Source of the DNA: Negativicoccus massiliensis
GTDB lineage: Bacteria; Bacillota; Negativicutes; Veillonellales; Negativicoccaceae
Assembly (NCBI GenBank): GCA_900155405.1
Contig: LT700188.1
Span: 186,001-250,000, forward strand
Reading direction: 5' to 3'
DNA: 64,000 nucleotides
Shown here: in pieces, positions 25,286 to 34,225 of the stretch
Numbering within the stretch: position 1 is the first letter of the stretch
Layout: each line of letters begins with the position of its first letter
Notes under the pieces: generated by a model
What the model saw: the letters and a program-made list of their open reading frames with translations, nothing else
Databases searched by the model: none
Told to the model about the DNA's origin: nothing
Translations under genes and position numbers: made by a program

Positions 25286-25612
25286 ATCAACGCTAATAAA
25301 GAACATAGTAAAAGAGCGTGACGACGGTAAATTTGATTACGATACGCAAGTAATGAAAATAGAGATTCGACAACGGCGGACACAAACCGGCCAGGGGTCT
25401 AAAGCCCTCTGCATCCGATACCGCACACATTGACGAATCTCTTGTGCTCAATATAAGAGATTTGCGGAAGTGTGTCAAGCTCGTAAATTAGCTGTTGCTC
25501 GATAGATATTTGATGGCGGGGGAGCGGCTGGGCGAATTGCTTGCCTGTTTGTGGTCTGGATTAAAGGGGAATGAAGACGCGCAAGCATCCGTTCAAAAAG
25601 GAATGGTATGAG
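25286..25612 (+). other. Unassigned leader or non-coding RNA region of about 330 nt
   Basis: No convincing gene fills this stretch. It holds structured-looking elements: a hairpin from CAGGGG and CCCTCTG near 25392-25411, and a stem AATCTCTT/AAGAGATT at about 25435-25461 that can be lengthened by CACAC/GTGTG outside it. No run of T follows these stems, so they do not look like terminators. I compared it by eye with the T-box, tmRNA, SRP RNA, RNase P and cyclic-di-GMP patterns and found no match. A 32-codon frame at 25513-25611 ends one base before the next gene's start but has no ribosome site. It could be a 5' regulatory leader or an independent small RNA. Confidence 0.4.
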
Positions 25613-26449
25613 ATGAAAGTAATCGCATTTGTAGGCCCGAGTGGCACGGGGAAGAGCTATCGGGCATCAGTGGTCGCGCATGAAAGCGGCATTGAATGCA
25701 TCATTGATGACGGTATTTTAATTTATCAAAATCGATTGGCCGCCGGGTTTTCCGCTAAAAAAGAAGAGAGTCGTTTGAAGGCGGTTCGTCGGGCTATTTT
25801 CCAAGATCCCGTACAGGTCGCTTCGGTGCAAAAAGCGTTGGCAAAGATTAATCCGAAGAAACTTCTGATTTTAGGGACTTCGGAACGCATGGTGGACAAA
25901 ATCACACTGGCACTTGGTCTGCCTAAGCCGAGCCGTTACATTCATATTGAACAGGTAGCGACCCGTGAGGAGATTGCGCGCGCCAACGAATCCCGTTTAA
26001 AAGAGGGAAAACATATTATTCCCTTGCCGACAATGGAATTGCGACCTCATTTTCGCGGGTACTTAATCGATCCGTTGAAGTCTTTTTTTCGTCGCGATAA
26101 AAATAAAAAAGCTCAGGGTCCGGATGAAAAGTCGGTAGTTCGGCCGATCTTCAGTTATTACGGCAAACTTATTTTCAGTGATGCGGTAATCATCGCTTTA
26201 TTGAATCGGGCGGTAGAAGTGACGCGCGGTGCGATTTCGGCGCATGATGTTAAAATCACGAAAATGCAGGAAAATACAAATGGTTTGGGATTGGAATTTT
26301 CACTGGTCATGGCCTTTAATCATGATCCGAAAGGGTTAATTCAGCGCCTGCAAAAGGCTATTCGCCATGAAATTGAATATACGACGGGAATGTCGGTGCA
26401 GATGTTGAAAATATCGATTCGCGATATGGTTAATGTGCAGCGCCGGTAA
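25613..26449 (+). CDS. P-loop NTPase fused to an Asp23/Gls24-like domain, function unknown
   Basis: A 278-aa protein. Residues 7-15 (GPSGTGKSY) are a Walker A loop at the very N-terminus (MKVIAFVGPSG). The first 170 residues look like a small kinase or ATPase domain. A basic linker around 175-190 (FFRRDKNKKAQ) leads to about 100 residues starting GKLIFSDAVIIALLNRAVEV and ending near LKISIRDM. Their pattern matches the Asp23/Gls24 alkaline-shock fold (inference by eye). The ATG at 25613 has AAAGGA 10 nt upstream and the P-loop in the normal place; the upstream ATG at 25571 has a ribosome site only 1 nt away. It precedes miaB by 29 nt. No function is assigned. Confidence 0.8.
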   Translation: MKVIAFVGPSGTGKSYRASVVAHESGIECIIDDGILIYQNRLAAGFSAKKEESRLKAVRRAIFQDPVQVASVQKALAKINPKKLLILGTSERMVDKITLALGLPKPSRYIHIEQVATREEIARANESRLKEGKHIIPLPTMELRPHFRGYLIDPLKSFFRRDKNKKAQGPDEKSVVRPIFSYYGKLIFSDAVIIALLNRAVEVTRGAISAHDVKITKMQENTNGLGLEFSLVMAFNHDPKGLIQRLQKAIRHEIEYTTGMSVQMLKISIRDMVNVQRR

Positions 26450-26478
26450 ACATCCCATGTTTTGAGAAGGAGAACACA

Positions 26479-27810
26479 TTGAAAGGAACGTACCATATTA
26501 TTACTTACGGTTGTCAAATGAACGAAAGTGATTCGGAACGTTTGTCGGGACAGCTGGAAGAATTGCAATATCAACCTACAGAAAACATGCAGGAGGCAGA
26601 TGTCATCGTCATCAATACCTGCTGTGTGCGAGAAAGCGCAGAAAATAAGGTTTACGGGAAAATTGGCGAACTGAAACATCTTAAAGCCAAGAATCCGAAT
26701 CTTGTCATCGGCATTACCGGCTGTATGGCGCAGAAAAATAAGGAAGCGTTATTTGAGCGTGCTCCGCATATTGATTTCGTTTTCGGGCCGTACAATATTC
26801 ACCATTTAAAAGAGCTGCTGCAAAGCGGTAAAGCGGTCGCCTCGCATACGCTCAAAACGCAAATGCGCGGTGCCGATATTACGGATTTTACGGATCTGCA
26901 TGCCGTTCGTAAAAGCAATGTTTTTGCCTGGGTGCCGATCATGCAGGGATGTAACAAGTTTTGCACTTATTGCATCGTGCCGTATGTACGCGGTCGCGAA
27001 TGGAGTCGTCCGATCGAGTCCGTTGTCAAAGAAGTACGGGAACTTGCCGCTGCAGGCTATAAAGAAATCACGCTCTTGGGACAAAATGTGAATGCCTATG
27101 GTCTTGATTTTAAAGACGGTACGGATTTTGCGGATTTGCTTCGCGAAGTGGATAAAATCGATGGCATTGAACGTGTCCGGTATATGACATCGCATCCTCG
27201 TGACATGACGCGGGAGATGATCGATACGATTGCGCAGAGTCGGCACGTGGTCACCCAAATGCATTTACCCGTACAATCCGGTTCGGATGCAGTGCTGAAA
27301 GGGATGAACCGCGGTTATACGGTAGAGCATTATTGTAAATTGGTGGATTATATCCGCAAAGTAATGCCCGAAGTAGTACTGACGACCGATCTGATCGTAG
27401 GTTTTCCCGGCGAGACGGAAAAAATGCATCAGGAAACGCTGGAGCTGCTGAAAAAGATTCGTTATGATTTGGCGTACACCTTTTTATACTCGCCGCGTTC
27501 GGGAACACCCGCGGCCAAAATGGCGGGACAAGTTCCCAAAGATGTCATGAAACGGCGCTTGCAGGAACTCATGAGTATCCAAAACGAGATCAGCTTAGAG
27601 CGCAACGAAACGATGGTCGGTAAAACATATGAGGTAATCGTGGAAGGACCGACTAAAAATAATCCGAAGATGTGGTTCGGTCGTACGAGCGGTAACAAAA
27701 TGATTATTTTTGCACCGCGCGCAACGACTATGATTGGTGAGACAACACAAGTGAAAGTAGACCACGCGCAGACGTGGCTTTTGCGTGGCGAATTGGCAGA
27801 AAGGAACTGA
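26479..27810 (+). CDS. miaB: tRNA-2-methylthio-N6-dimethylallyladenosine synthase MiaB
   Basis: A 443-aa radical-SAM methylthiotransferase that completes ms2i6A at position 37 of tRNAs. The N-terminal domain binds the auxiliary 4Fe-4S cluster with C12, C48 and C82 (YGCQMNESDS, NTCCVRE, TGCMAQ). The radical-SAM CxxxCxxC is C158, C162 and C165 (GCNKFCTYCIVPYVRG). A C-terminal TRAM domain starts near YEVIVEGPT. The start is TTG at 26479, with GAAGGAGA 6 nt upstream. The preceding step is done by MiaA, encoded at 33.1 kb in the same gene run. Confidence 0.96.
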   Translation: MKGTYHIITYGCQMNESDSERLSGQLEELQYQPTENMQEADVIVINTCCVRESAENKVYGKIGELKHLKAKNPNLVIGITGCMAQKNKEALFERAPHIDFVFGPYNIHHLKELLQSGKAVASHTLKTQMRGADITDFTDLHAVRKSNVFAWVPIMQGCNKFCTYCIVPYVRGREWSRPIESVVKEVRELAAAGYKEITLLGQNVNAYGLDFKDGTDFADLLREVDKIDGIERVRYMTSHPRDMTREMIDTIAQSRHVVTQMHLPVQSGSDAVLKGMNRGYTVEHYCKLVDYIRKVMPEVVLTTDLIVGFPGETEKMHQETLELLKKIRYDLAYTFLYSPRSGTPAAKMAGQVPKDVMKRRLQELMSIQNEISLERNETMVGKTYEVIVEGPTKNNPKMWFGRTSGNKMIIFAPRATTMIGETTQVKVDHAQTWLLRGELAERN

Positions 27811-27811
27811 C

Positions 27812-30385
27812 ATGGCGGCCAAACTGACGCCGATGATGGCGCAGTATCAAGCAATCAAAAAAGAGCATCCGGATGAAATTCTGTTTTTCCGCTTGGGCGA
27901 TTTTTATGAAATGTTCTTTGATGATGCCTTGCTGGCTTCCCGTGAGCTGGAATTAACCTTAACGGGACGGGCGGCAGGGAATAAAGAACGCGCACCGATG
28001 TGCGGTGTACCGTTTCATTCGGCGGAGAGCTATATTTATCGTCTGGTGCAAAAAGGTTATCGCGTAGCCATCTGTGATCAGCTGCAGGATCCGAGTGAAA
28101 CCAAAGGCCTGGTCGAACGCGGCGTCACTAAAGTTATCACGCCGGGGACAGTTCTTTTAGACAGTTCATTGGCGAACGGTACCCGCAATTATTTGGCTTA
28201 CTTGTATCAAAAAGAAGCGCAAATCGTGTTGGTGCTTGCTGAAGTTTCGACCGGAGAATGCCGTTGGGGATTATTTGCGGATAAAGAAAAGCATGAACTG
28301 TTCGACGCATTGAGTATTTATGCGCCGGCGGAACTGATTATCGAAGCGTCGGACGAATGTAAATTAAGTATCGAAAATTATGCTAAGTCGCGTCTTGGGG
28401 CAATGCTGATTTTGACCGCGGAAGAACTGGAAATGCCGCTACCGAAGCTGACCGGGGCAACCGATTTCGGCGGTTTGGCGTCTGCGGAATTACCGACGGA
28501 GTCAGCGGTTCGTGAAGCATTGGCGCAGTTGTTTTACTATTTGGCAAAAACGTTGCAGCAATCGGCGAAACAGGTTACATTGCTATTGCCGTTGCGTGAA
28601 GAAGCGCAAATGACGCTTGATCATCGGACGTTACGTCATTTAGAAATCTTACAGAATATGCAGGACGGAAGTATCCGCGGTACTCTCTATGCGCTTTTAA
28701 AGCAGACGCAAACGGCCATGGGTGCGCGCCTTTTACAGCGTTGGTTGGAAGCGCCGCTACTCTCGGATACGGAAATTTTGGCGCGGCAGGAAGCGGTGGC
28801 GGATTTTCTTAAAAATGCGCGCCAAGCGGATGCATTAGGAAATGTCCTGGAACGTATTTATGATTTTGAGCGGATCGTCACTAAAGTGGAGATCGGAACG
28901 GCGACGCCGAAAGATCTTCTGGCGGTACGAGATTCGTTAGCGGAACTGGTGCCGTTAAAGAAGCTTTTGCAAGAATTCAATGCACCTATGCTGCAAACGT
29001 TGAACCGTGATGTGGCGACGCACACGGATGTGTATACATTGCTGACGGAGGCTATCGCGCCTGACGCGGGTTTGCAACGTAACGGTGATTATATTAAAGA
29101 CGGTTTTTCGCCGCGGCTGGACGAATTACGTTCGCTGGTCCATGACAGTCGCAGTTGGATCGCCAATTTGGAAGCGGCGGAAAAAGCCAAATCGGAACTT
29201 AAGTTAAAAATCGGCTTCAACAATGTGTTCGGTTACTATTTTGAAGTGCCTCGTTCCCAAGCGGAACGGGTACCGGAGTATTTTGTACGTAAGCAGACGT
29301 TGGCGAACGCCGAACGCTATATCACGCCGGAACTGAAAGAGTTTGAAGTCAAAGTACTGTCGGCACAAGCGGAAATGGACAAGCTGGAAGCACAGCTGTT
29401 TACGCAGGTGCTCGCGGATTTGCGACCGGCGCTTGCGGATCTGCAGAAAACGGCACGTACTCTTGCCGTCATTGATACGCTGCTGGCGCTTGCCGTGGCC
29501 GCGCATAAATATCGTTGGGTACAGCCGGCATTAAATCGTCAGAATCGAATTGAAATCCGTGACGGTATGCATCCGATGTTGGCCGCCGCACAAAAAGATA
29601 CATTTGTTCCGAATGACACCGTTTTACGTCATGAGGACTGTGAAACTATGCTGATCACCGGGCCGAATATGGCCGGTAAATCGACGTATATGCGACAAGT
29701 CGCATTGCTGTTGCTGATGGCGCAGATCGGTTCATTCATACCGGCGCGCACTGCCGATATTTGTCCGGTCAGCCGCATTTTCACGCGCATCGGCGCGACG
29801 GATGATATTGCCAGCGGTCAAAGTACATTTATGGTGGAGATGAATGAAGTCGCCGATATTCTACAGGCGGCGGATGCCAACTCCCTCATTTTGCTCGATG
29901 AAGTCGGTCGGGGGACGAGTACCTATGACGGCTTGAGTATCGCGCGCGCGACCGTTGAATTTATTGCGGAAAAAATCGGCGCGTTTACGTTATTCGCAAC
30001 GCACTATCATGAGTTAACGGAAGTCGCGGATGTTTATTCGCACATTCAAAACTTTACGGTTTCCGTCAAGGAGCGTCGCGGCGATGTGCAGTTTCTGCGA
30101 CGCATTATTCCCGGGAAAGCCGATAAAAGTTACGGTATTCATGTCGCCAAACTGGCAGGCTTACCAACGAGTGTGTTGCAAAGGGCACAGACGCTGCTGG
30201 CGGAACTCGAAACCACAACTCCCGCTGCACCTGCAGAAGCGGAGCGCGTTCCGGCGATGGACATTTTTGCCGACGGCATTTGGGATGAATTGGCCGGTTT
30301 AGATGTTTTCAGCATGACACCGATGGAAGCAATGGAAACGTTATTCAAATTAAATAAGGAAGCCAAAGCGAGAAAGGGATTGTAA
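27812..30385 (+). CDS. mutS: DNA mismatch repair protein MutS
   Basis: An 857-aa mismatch-recognition ATPase. Domain I holds the mismatch-reading Phe-x-Glu motif (GDFYEMFFDDA near residue 29). The clamp and lever lie in the middle, and the C-terminal ABC-type ATPase has Walker A GPNMAGKS at 618-625, STFMVEMNEVADIL, and Walker B LILLDEVGRGTSTYDG near 690. The ATG at 27812 is preferred to the longer frame start at 27785, which lies inside miaB; GGAAC precedes it. It sits 1 nt after the miaB stop and 1 nt before mutL. Confidence 0.96.
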   Translation: MAAKLTPMMAQYQAIKKEHPDEILFFRLGDFYEMFFDDALLASRELELTLTGRAAGNKERAPMCGVPFHSAESYIYRLVQKGYRVAICDQLQDPSETKGLVERGVTKVITPGTVLLDSSLANGTRNYLAYLYQKEAQIVLVLAEVSTGECRWGLFADKEKHELFDALSIYAPAELIIEASDECKLSIENYAKSRLGAMLILTAEELEMPLPKLTGATDFGGLASAELPTESAVREALAQLFYYLAKTLQQSAKQVTLLLPLREEAQMTLDHRTLRHLEILQNMQDGSIRGTLYALLKQTQTAMGARLLQRWLEAPLLSDTEILARQEAVADFLKNARQADALGNVLERIYDFERIVTKVEIGTATPKDLLAVRDSLAELVPLKKLLQEFNAPMLQTLNRDVATHTDVYTLLTEAIAPDAGLQRNGDYIKDGFSPRLDELRSLVHDSRSWIANLEAAEKAKSELKLKIGFNNVFGYYFEVPRSQAERVPEYFVRKQTLANAERYITPELKEFEVKVLSAQAEMDKLEAQLFTQVLADLRPALADLQKTARTLAVIDTLLALAVAAHKYRWVQPALNRQNRIEIRDGMHPMLAAAQKDTFVPNDTVLRHEDCETMLITGPNMAGKSTYMRQVALLLLMAQIGSFIPARTADICPVSRIFTRIGATDDIASGQSTFMVEMNEVADILQAADANSLILLDEVGRGTSTYDGLSIARATVEFIAEKIGAFTLFATHYHELTEVADVYSHIQNFTVSVKERRGDVQFLRRIIPGKADKSYGIHVAKLAGLPTSVLQRAQTLLAELETTTPAAPAEAERVPAMDIFADGIWDELAGLDVFSMTPMEAMETLFKLNKEAKARKGL

Positions 30386-30386
30386 T

Positions 30387-32303
30387 ATGGCACAAATACA
30401 TATTCTCGATGCCGTTACCGTCAATCAAATTGCCGCCGGGGAAGTCGTTGAGCGACCGGCTTCGGTAGCCAAAGAATTGATTGAAAACGCCTTGGATGCG
30501 AATGCTACACATATTGAAATCGAAATTGCGGAGGGCGGAGCGCGCTACCTGCGTGTGACGGATGACGGCAACGGTATGACGGCGGAAGATGCAGCCCTTG
30601 CATTTGTACGTCACGCGACGAGTAAAATTCAAAAAGCGGCCGATATCTTCGCGATCAGTTCGATGGGATTTCGCGGTGAAGCCTTGGCAAGCATTGCGTC
30701 TGTTGCCAAGGTGACGTTGGTCACGCGTACGCAAGAAGCAGAAATCGGACAGGAAATTCGCATCGAAGGCGGCGAATTAATTTCTTCGCAGACAATCGGA
30801 GCGCCGGTAGGTACGACACTTGAAGTGCGAGATTTATTTTACAATACGCCCGCGCGGCAAAAGTTTTTGAAAACGGAACGTACGGAAAGCAGTCGGATTA
30901 ATACATTGGTCGGTAAATTGGCATTAGCGCATCCGCAAATCGCGCTTCGTTTAATCAATAACGGTCGTACCGTAATTGATACGCCCGGCAACGGAGATAT
31001 GCTGGATACATTTGCATCTTTATTCGGAACGGATCTTGCGAATGCCATGTTGCCGGTGGAGTATCAAACCGAGACCGACAGCGTGACCGGGTATATCGCT
31101 AAACCTGCGGTACTGAAGAGCAGTCGCCAATGGCAAACGTGGATTGTCAATGGTCGGATCGTGGAAAGCCCCGCTTTGAGTCGGGCGCTCGACAATGCGT
31201 ACCATTCATTGCTGCCGAAACGCGGCTACCCGCCGGCCGTGATTCGCGTAATGATTTCTCCCGCGGATGTCGACGTAAATATTCATCCGCAAAAGCGAGA
31301 AGTCAAATTCAGCGATGAGCAGGCGGTATTTCGTGCGGTATATCATGCGGTTTTAAATGCACTGACGAGTATTGATGATGCGGCTACCGTGGCGACGGAA
31401 GTGACACAGGCACCGCTTGGTATGCAACGCCATACCGTTGCATTGCAAAGCGAATCCGCGCAGAAACAAAATGAATTTACGCTAGCGGATAAGAAAACTG
31501 ATTTTGAGTTCCAACAAGGGGTGTTGGAGTCGACGGTACGTCCGCCGAATGCCGTTACGAAACCGAGCGCGTCGGGCGCGCCGGCCGCTTCAACACAGAC
31601 GGCAACGTCTTACGCACCGCCGCGTTGGAACGTCGCGGAAGAAAATACGTTCAGCGAATACATGGCGAAAGTACAGCAAGATGATACTTCCGACGAAGAA
31701 GAACGCATTTTATTTACACCGCAGGAAGATGCAGAGGCTGCACTTGTCCCGCTGGGTCAGATCGCGAACTGTTTTATCGTTTGCCAAAAAGGGGAAGAAC
31801 TCTACATCATTGACCAGCATGCGGCGCATGAAAGAGTACGCTACGATCGTTTGGCACAGGCGACCGAAGGGATTCCTGCGCAAACCTTACTGGTACCGCA
31901 ACTTTTGCAACTCGATGCCGAAGATGTTCAAGCATTATTGGATCATGAAGAGCAGTTGCACGCACTGGGATTTCAATTCGAGCAGGCCGGACCGCAATTG
32001 CTGCGTTTAGTAGCGGCTCCTGCTGATGCCGTCGGTACCGAACAGGAACGCATGCTGAGTGAAATCAGTTTGGCGCTGCAGGCGGATACGCCGCCGACAG
32101 CCGAACAGTTACGCCATCGCGTATTGGCGTATGCTTCCTGCCGCGGAGCGATCAAAGCGGGGCATGCATTGAATATTCGCCAAATGCGGGAATTAATTCG
32201 CGATTTACTCGAGACAAAACGTCCGTTTGTTTGCCCGCACGGCCGACCGGTTATGGTTCGATTTACCGCCGCCGATTTGGCAAAATTGTTTCGGCGCTCC
32301 TGA
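30387..32303 (+). CDS. mutL: DNA mismatch repair protein MutL
   Basis: A 638-aa GHKL ATPase that links MutS to strand excision. N-terminal motifs are VNQIAAGEVVERPASVAKELIENALDA (split here as AAGEVVERP and ELIENALDA), DDGNGM, and GFRGEALASI. A low-complexity linker spans about 330-420. The C-terminal dimerisation domain carries endonuclease-type motifs CPHGRP and ASCRGAIKAG. The metal motif begins DQHAAHE at residue 476 but ends in Asp where the family usually has Glu. The start has AAAGGGA 8 nt upstream. Its stop overlaps the methyltransferase start. Confidence 0.95.
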   Translation: MAQIHILDAVTVNQIAAGEVVERPASVAKELIENALDANATHIEIEIAEGGARYLRVTDDGNGMTAEDAALAFVRHATSKIQKAADIFAISSMGFRGEALASIASVAKVTLVTRTQEAEIGQEIRIEGGELISSQTIGAPVGTTLEVRDLFYNTPARQKFLKTERTESSRINTLVGKLALAHPQIALRLINNGRTVIDTPGNGDMLDTFASLFGTDLANAMLPVEYQTETDSVTGYIAKPAVLKSSRQWQTWIVNGRIVESPALSRALDNAYHSLLPKRGYPPAVIRVMISPADVDVNIHPQKREVKFSDEQAVFRAVYHAVLNALTSIDDAATVATEVTQAPLGMQRHTVALQSESAQKQNEFTLADKKTDFEFQQGVLESTVRPPNAVTKPSASGAPAASTQTATSYAPPRWNVAEENTFSEYMAKVQQDDTSDEEERILFTPQEDAEAALVPLGQIANCFIVCQKGEELYIIDQHAAHERVRYDRLAQATEGIPAQTLLVPQLLQLDAEDVQALLDHEEQLHALGFQFEQAGPQLLRLVAAPADAVGTEQERMLSEISLALQADTPPTAEQLRHRVLAYASCRGAIKAGHALNIRQMRELIRDLLETKRPFVCPHGRPVMVRFTAADLAKLFRRS

Positions 32304-33088
32304 TGATGATATGGGGGATTACGACCGGATATAAGCCGACTAACGAGCAACGCCTGCAGGCACAGGAGTTGACGTCCGAGTGGCAACTTCCTTACGTGGA
32401 GCGCGGCCATGCATCATTGCGTCGCTTGGCGGAGCGGACACGGATTTCCCATTGGCTCGTGCAATTGCAGCGGGGATTAGTCGCAACGGATGGCAAGACG
32501 CGGCTGGAGTTTCATTTGCAAATGGCAAAATTACGTGCGCTGAATTGGGAACGTAAGCGCCAAGATCATTTTGCCGATCTTTTGCATGAAGTTTCTCCGG
32601 AACGTCTTTTAGACGCCACATTCGGTCGAGGTAGCGACGCGATCATGGCTGCTTATACCTTGCCTGAGAACGTGGAAATCATTGCGCTTGAAAAGTCATT
32701 TCCGGTGTATGCAGTGGGCAGAGAAGGTTTGCACTCCATGAAAGTTCCCGAAGCACCGGCATTGACGGCAGCGTTGCGGCGGATTCATTTACTCCATGCT
32801 GACGTGAGCGATTATCTTAAGAAACAACCGGATAATCGCTTTGATGTCATTTATTTTGATTTCATGTTTCATCATACAGTGAGCCAAACCAATAACTTGG
32901 CTGATTTACGCATATTTGCCGCGCAATCAGGGCTGGATGAAATGCTCTGGGAAGAAGCAAAGCGAGTTGCTAAAAAACGTATTATTGTTAAAAACAGACC
33001 GTTCGCGAGCTGGTTTAAGACGCATCCGCCGACGTTTTTACGCGGCGGCACGTATAGTCGAGTAGTTTACGGGGTATGGGACTTATGA
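32303..33088 (+). CDS. Predicted SAM-dependent methyltransferase, RsmJ-like
   Basis: A 261-aa protein. The SAM-binding motif is LLDATFGRGSDAIMAAY near residue 96, followed by an acidic residue in IIALEKSFPVYAVG and then by RIHLLHADVSDYL. The catalytic-loop region is FDVIYFDFMFHH, where RsmJ (16S rRNA G1516) has DPMFP. The overall pattern matches that family but the final motif differs, so the target is uncertain and could be another rRNA or tRNA base. The ATG at 32303 overlaps the mutL stop (TGATG), implying coupling; no clear ribosome site is present. It overlaps miaA by 4 nt. Confidence 0.75.
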   Translation: MMIWGITTGYKPTNEQRLQAQELTSEWQLPYVERGHASLRRLAERTRISHWLVQLQRGLVATDGKTRLEFHLQMAKLRALNWERKRQDHFADLLHEVSPERLLDATFGRGSDAIMAAYTLPENVEIIALEKSFPVYAVGREGLHSMKVPEAPALTAALRRIHLLHADVSDYLKKQPDNRFDVIYFDFMFHHTVSQTNNLADLRIFAAQSGLDEMLWEEAKRVAKKRIIVKNRPFASWFKTHPPTFLRGGTYSRVVYGVWDL

Positions 33089-34026
33089 AACAACGCCTGG
33101 TAGTTATTATGGGGCCGACGGGGGCGGGTAAAACAGAAGTGTCATTGCATCTTGCCGAAATGTTCAATGGGGAAATTATTTCGGCGGATGCGTTTCAAGT
33201 GTACCGCGGCCTGGACATCGGTACAGCGAAAGCAAAACCCGCTGAACAGAAACGGGTCGTACATCATCTGCTGGACATTAAAGAGGTCACTGATAACTAT
33301 GCGGTGGCCGAATTTTGTGAGCGTGCCCGGACACTGATTGCCGATATTGACGCCCGAGGAAAAACACCGTTTCTGGTCGGCGGTACCGGTCTGTATGTAC
33401 AAGCATTGCTTGAAGGCTATACATTTCCTGATATCGGACCGGTTCGGGAATGGACGCAGCGCTACAATGAAATGTATCGCACACAGGGGTTAGAACGATT
33501 ACGCGAGGAAATGCGGCAACGTTCTCCGGAATATTTTGCAACACGGACGGTAGGCGATCCGCAACGATTGATTCGTGCCCTTTCCGTACTTGCGGCGGGA
33601 GGCAGTTACGAAGCGACAAAGAAAAGTGATGAACCGTTGTATACGGGACCGGTATTTGCGCTGGTGCCGCCGCGCGAAATATTATATGAGCGCATCAATG
33701 TCCGTGTTAAAAAAATGTTTGCCGAGGGTTTGGAAAACGAGGCTCGTTGGCTTTGGCAAAAGCATGAAAGCAATATAAGCCAAGCGGGGAAAGGGATAGG
33801 GTACCGTGAATGGCCGGAGTACTTTGCGGGGAAACAGACACGTGAAGAAACGCTTGCTTTGATACAGCTTCATACGCGCCGTTTTGCCAAACGCCAAATG
33901 ACTTGGTTGCGCCGAATGTCATACATAACATATATAGATCCGTGCGCATATCCGACCGCGCAAGCGCTCGCTGATGCCATGCAGGAAATCATTAGAAACA
34001 ACTGGGAGACGTGCAATGACAAATAA
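33085..34026 (+). CDS. miaA: tRNA dimethylallyltransferase MiaA
   Basis: A 313-aa enzyme that adds a dimethylallyl group to A37 of tRNAs reading UNN codons, giving the substrate for MiaB. The P-loop is GPTGAGKT near residue 11. The DMAPP/tRNA motif is ISADAFQVYRGLDIGTAK near 35, and GGTGLYVQALLEGY near 100 and RFAKRQMTWLRRM near 275 are family signatures. Note SADAFQVYRG where most members have SADSMQVYRG. The ATG at 33085 overlaps the methyltransferase stop (ATGA); an upstream ATG at 33076 adds three residues. hfq overlaps its end by 11 nt. Confidence 0.95.
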   Translation: MKQRLVVIMGPTGAGKTEVSLHLAEMFNGEIISADAFQVYRGLDIGTAKAKPAEQKRVVHHLLDIKEVTDNYAVAEFCERARTLIADIDARGKTPFLVGGTGLYVQALLEGYTFPDIGPVREWTQRYNEMYRTQGLERLREEMRQRSPEYFATRTVGDPQRLIRALSVLAAGGSYEATKKSDEPLYTGPVFALVPPREILYERINVRVKKMFAEGLENEARWLWQKHESNISQAGKGIGYREWPEYFAGKQTREETLALIQLHTRRFAKRQMTWLRRMSYITYIDPCAYPTAQALADAMQEIIRNNWETCNDK

Positions 34027-34225
34027 AATAAATTTACAGGATGCTTTTCTGGAGACCTTAAAAAAAGCGAAGGCCACGGTCAATATTTATCTTTTGAACG
34101 GGGTTAAACTGGAGGGAATTGTCAAAGATTATGACAATTTCACAGTGTTACTTAAAAGTCAGGAGAAAGAACAGCTGATTTACAAGCATGCCATTTCTAC
34201 GATTCAAGAAGGGGAAAAAGAGTGA
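34016..34225 (+). CDS. hfq: RNA chaperone Hfq
   Basis: A 69-aa Sm-like protein that forms hexamers and pairs small RNAs with mRNAs. The Sm1 motif is NIYLLNGVKLEGIVKDYDNFTVLL (split here as NIYLLNGVKL and DYDNFTVLL), and Sm2 is YKHAISTI. The N-terminal NLQDAFLETLKK helix (here INLQDAFLETL) is standard. There is almost no C-terminal tail, as in other Firmicutes. The ATG at 34016 has GGGAGACG upstream and lies inside the end of miaA, the conserved miaA-hfq order. The next gene overlaps its stop by 4 nt. Confidence 0.97.
   Translation: MTNKINLQDAFLETLKKAKATVNIYLLNGVKLEGIVKDYDNFTVLLKSQEKEQLIYKHAISTIQEGEKE

Noticed and set aside
25353..25433. A 26-codon Arg-rich frame (begins MKIEIRQRRT) inside the leader
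   Set aside because: No ribosome site and no relation to a known leader peptide; likely chance.
25293..25478. A 61-codon frame on the - strand in the long leader
   Set aside because: No ribosome site, no promoter on that strand, and composition unlike the real genes; it lies opposite the predicted leader RNA.
25271..25570. 6S RNA, SRP RNA, RNase P RNA or tmRNA in the leader region
   Set aside because: None of the conserved sequence blocks of these RNAs could be found by eye.
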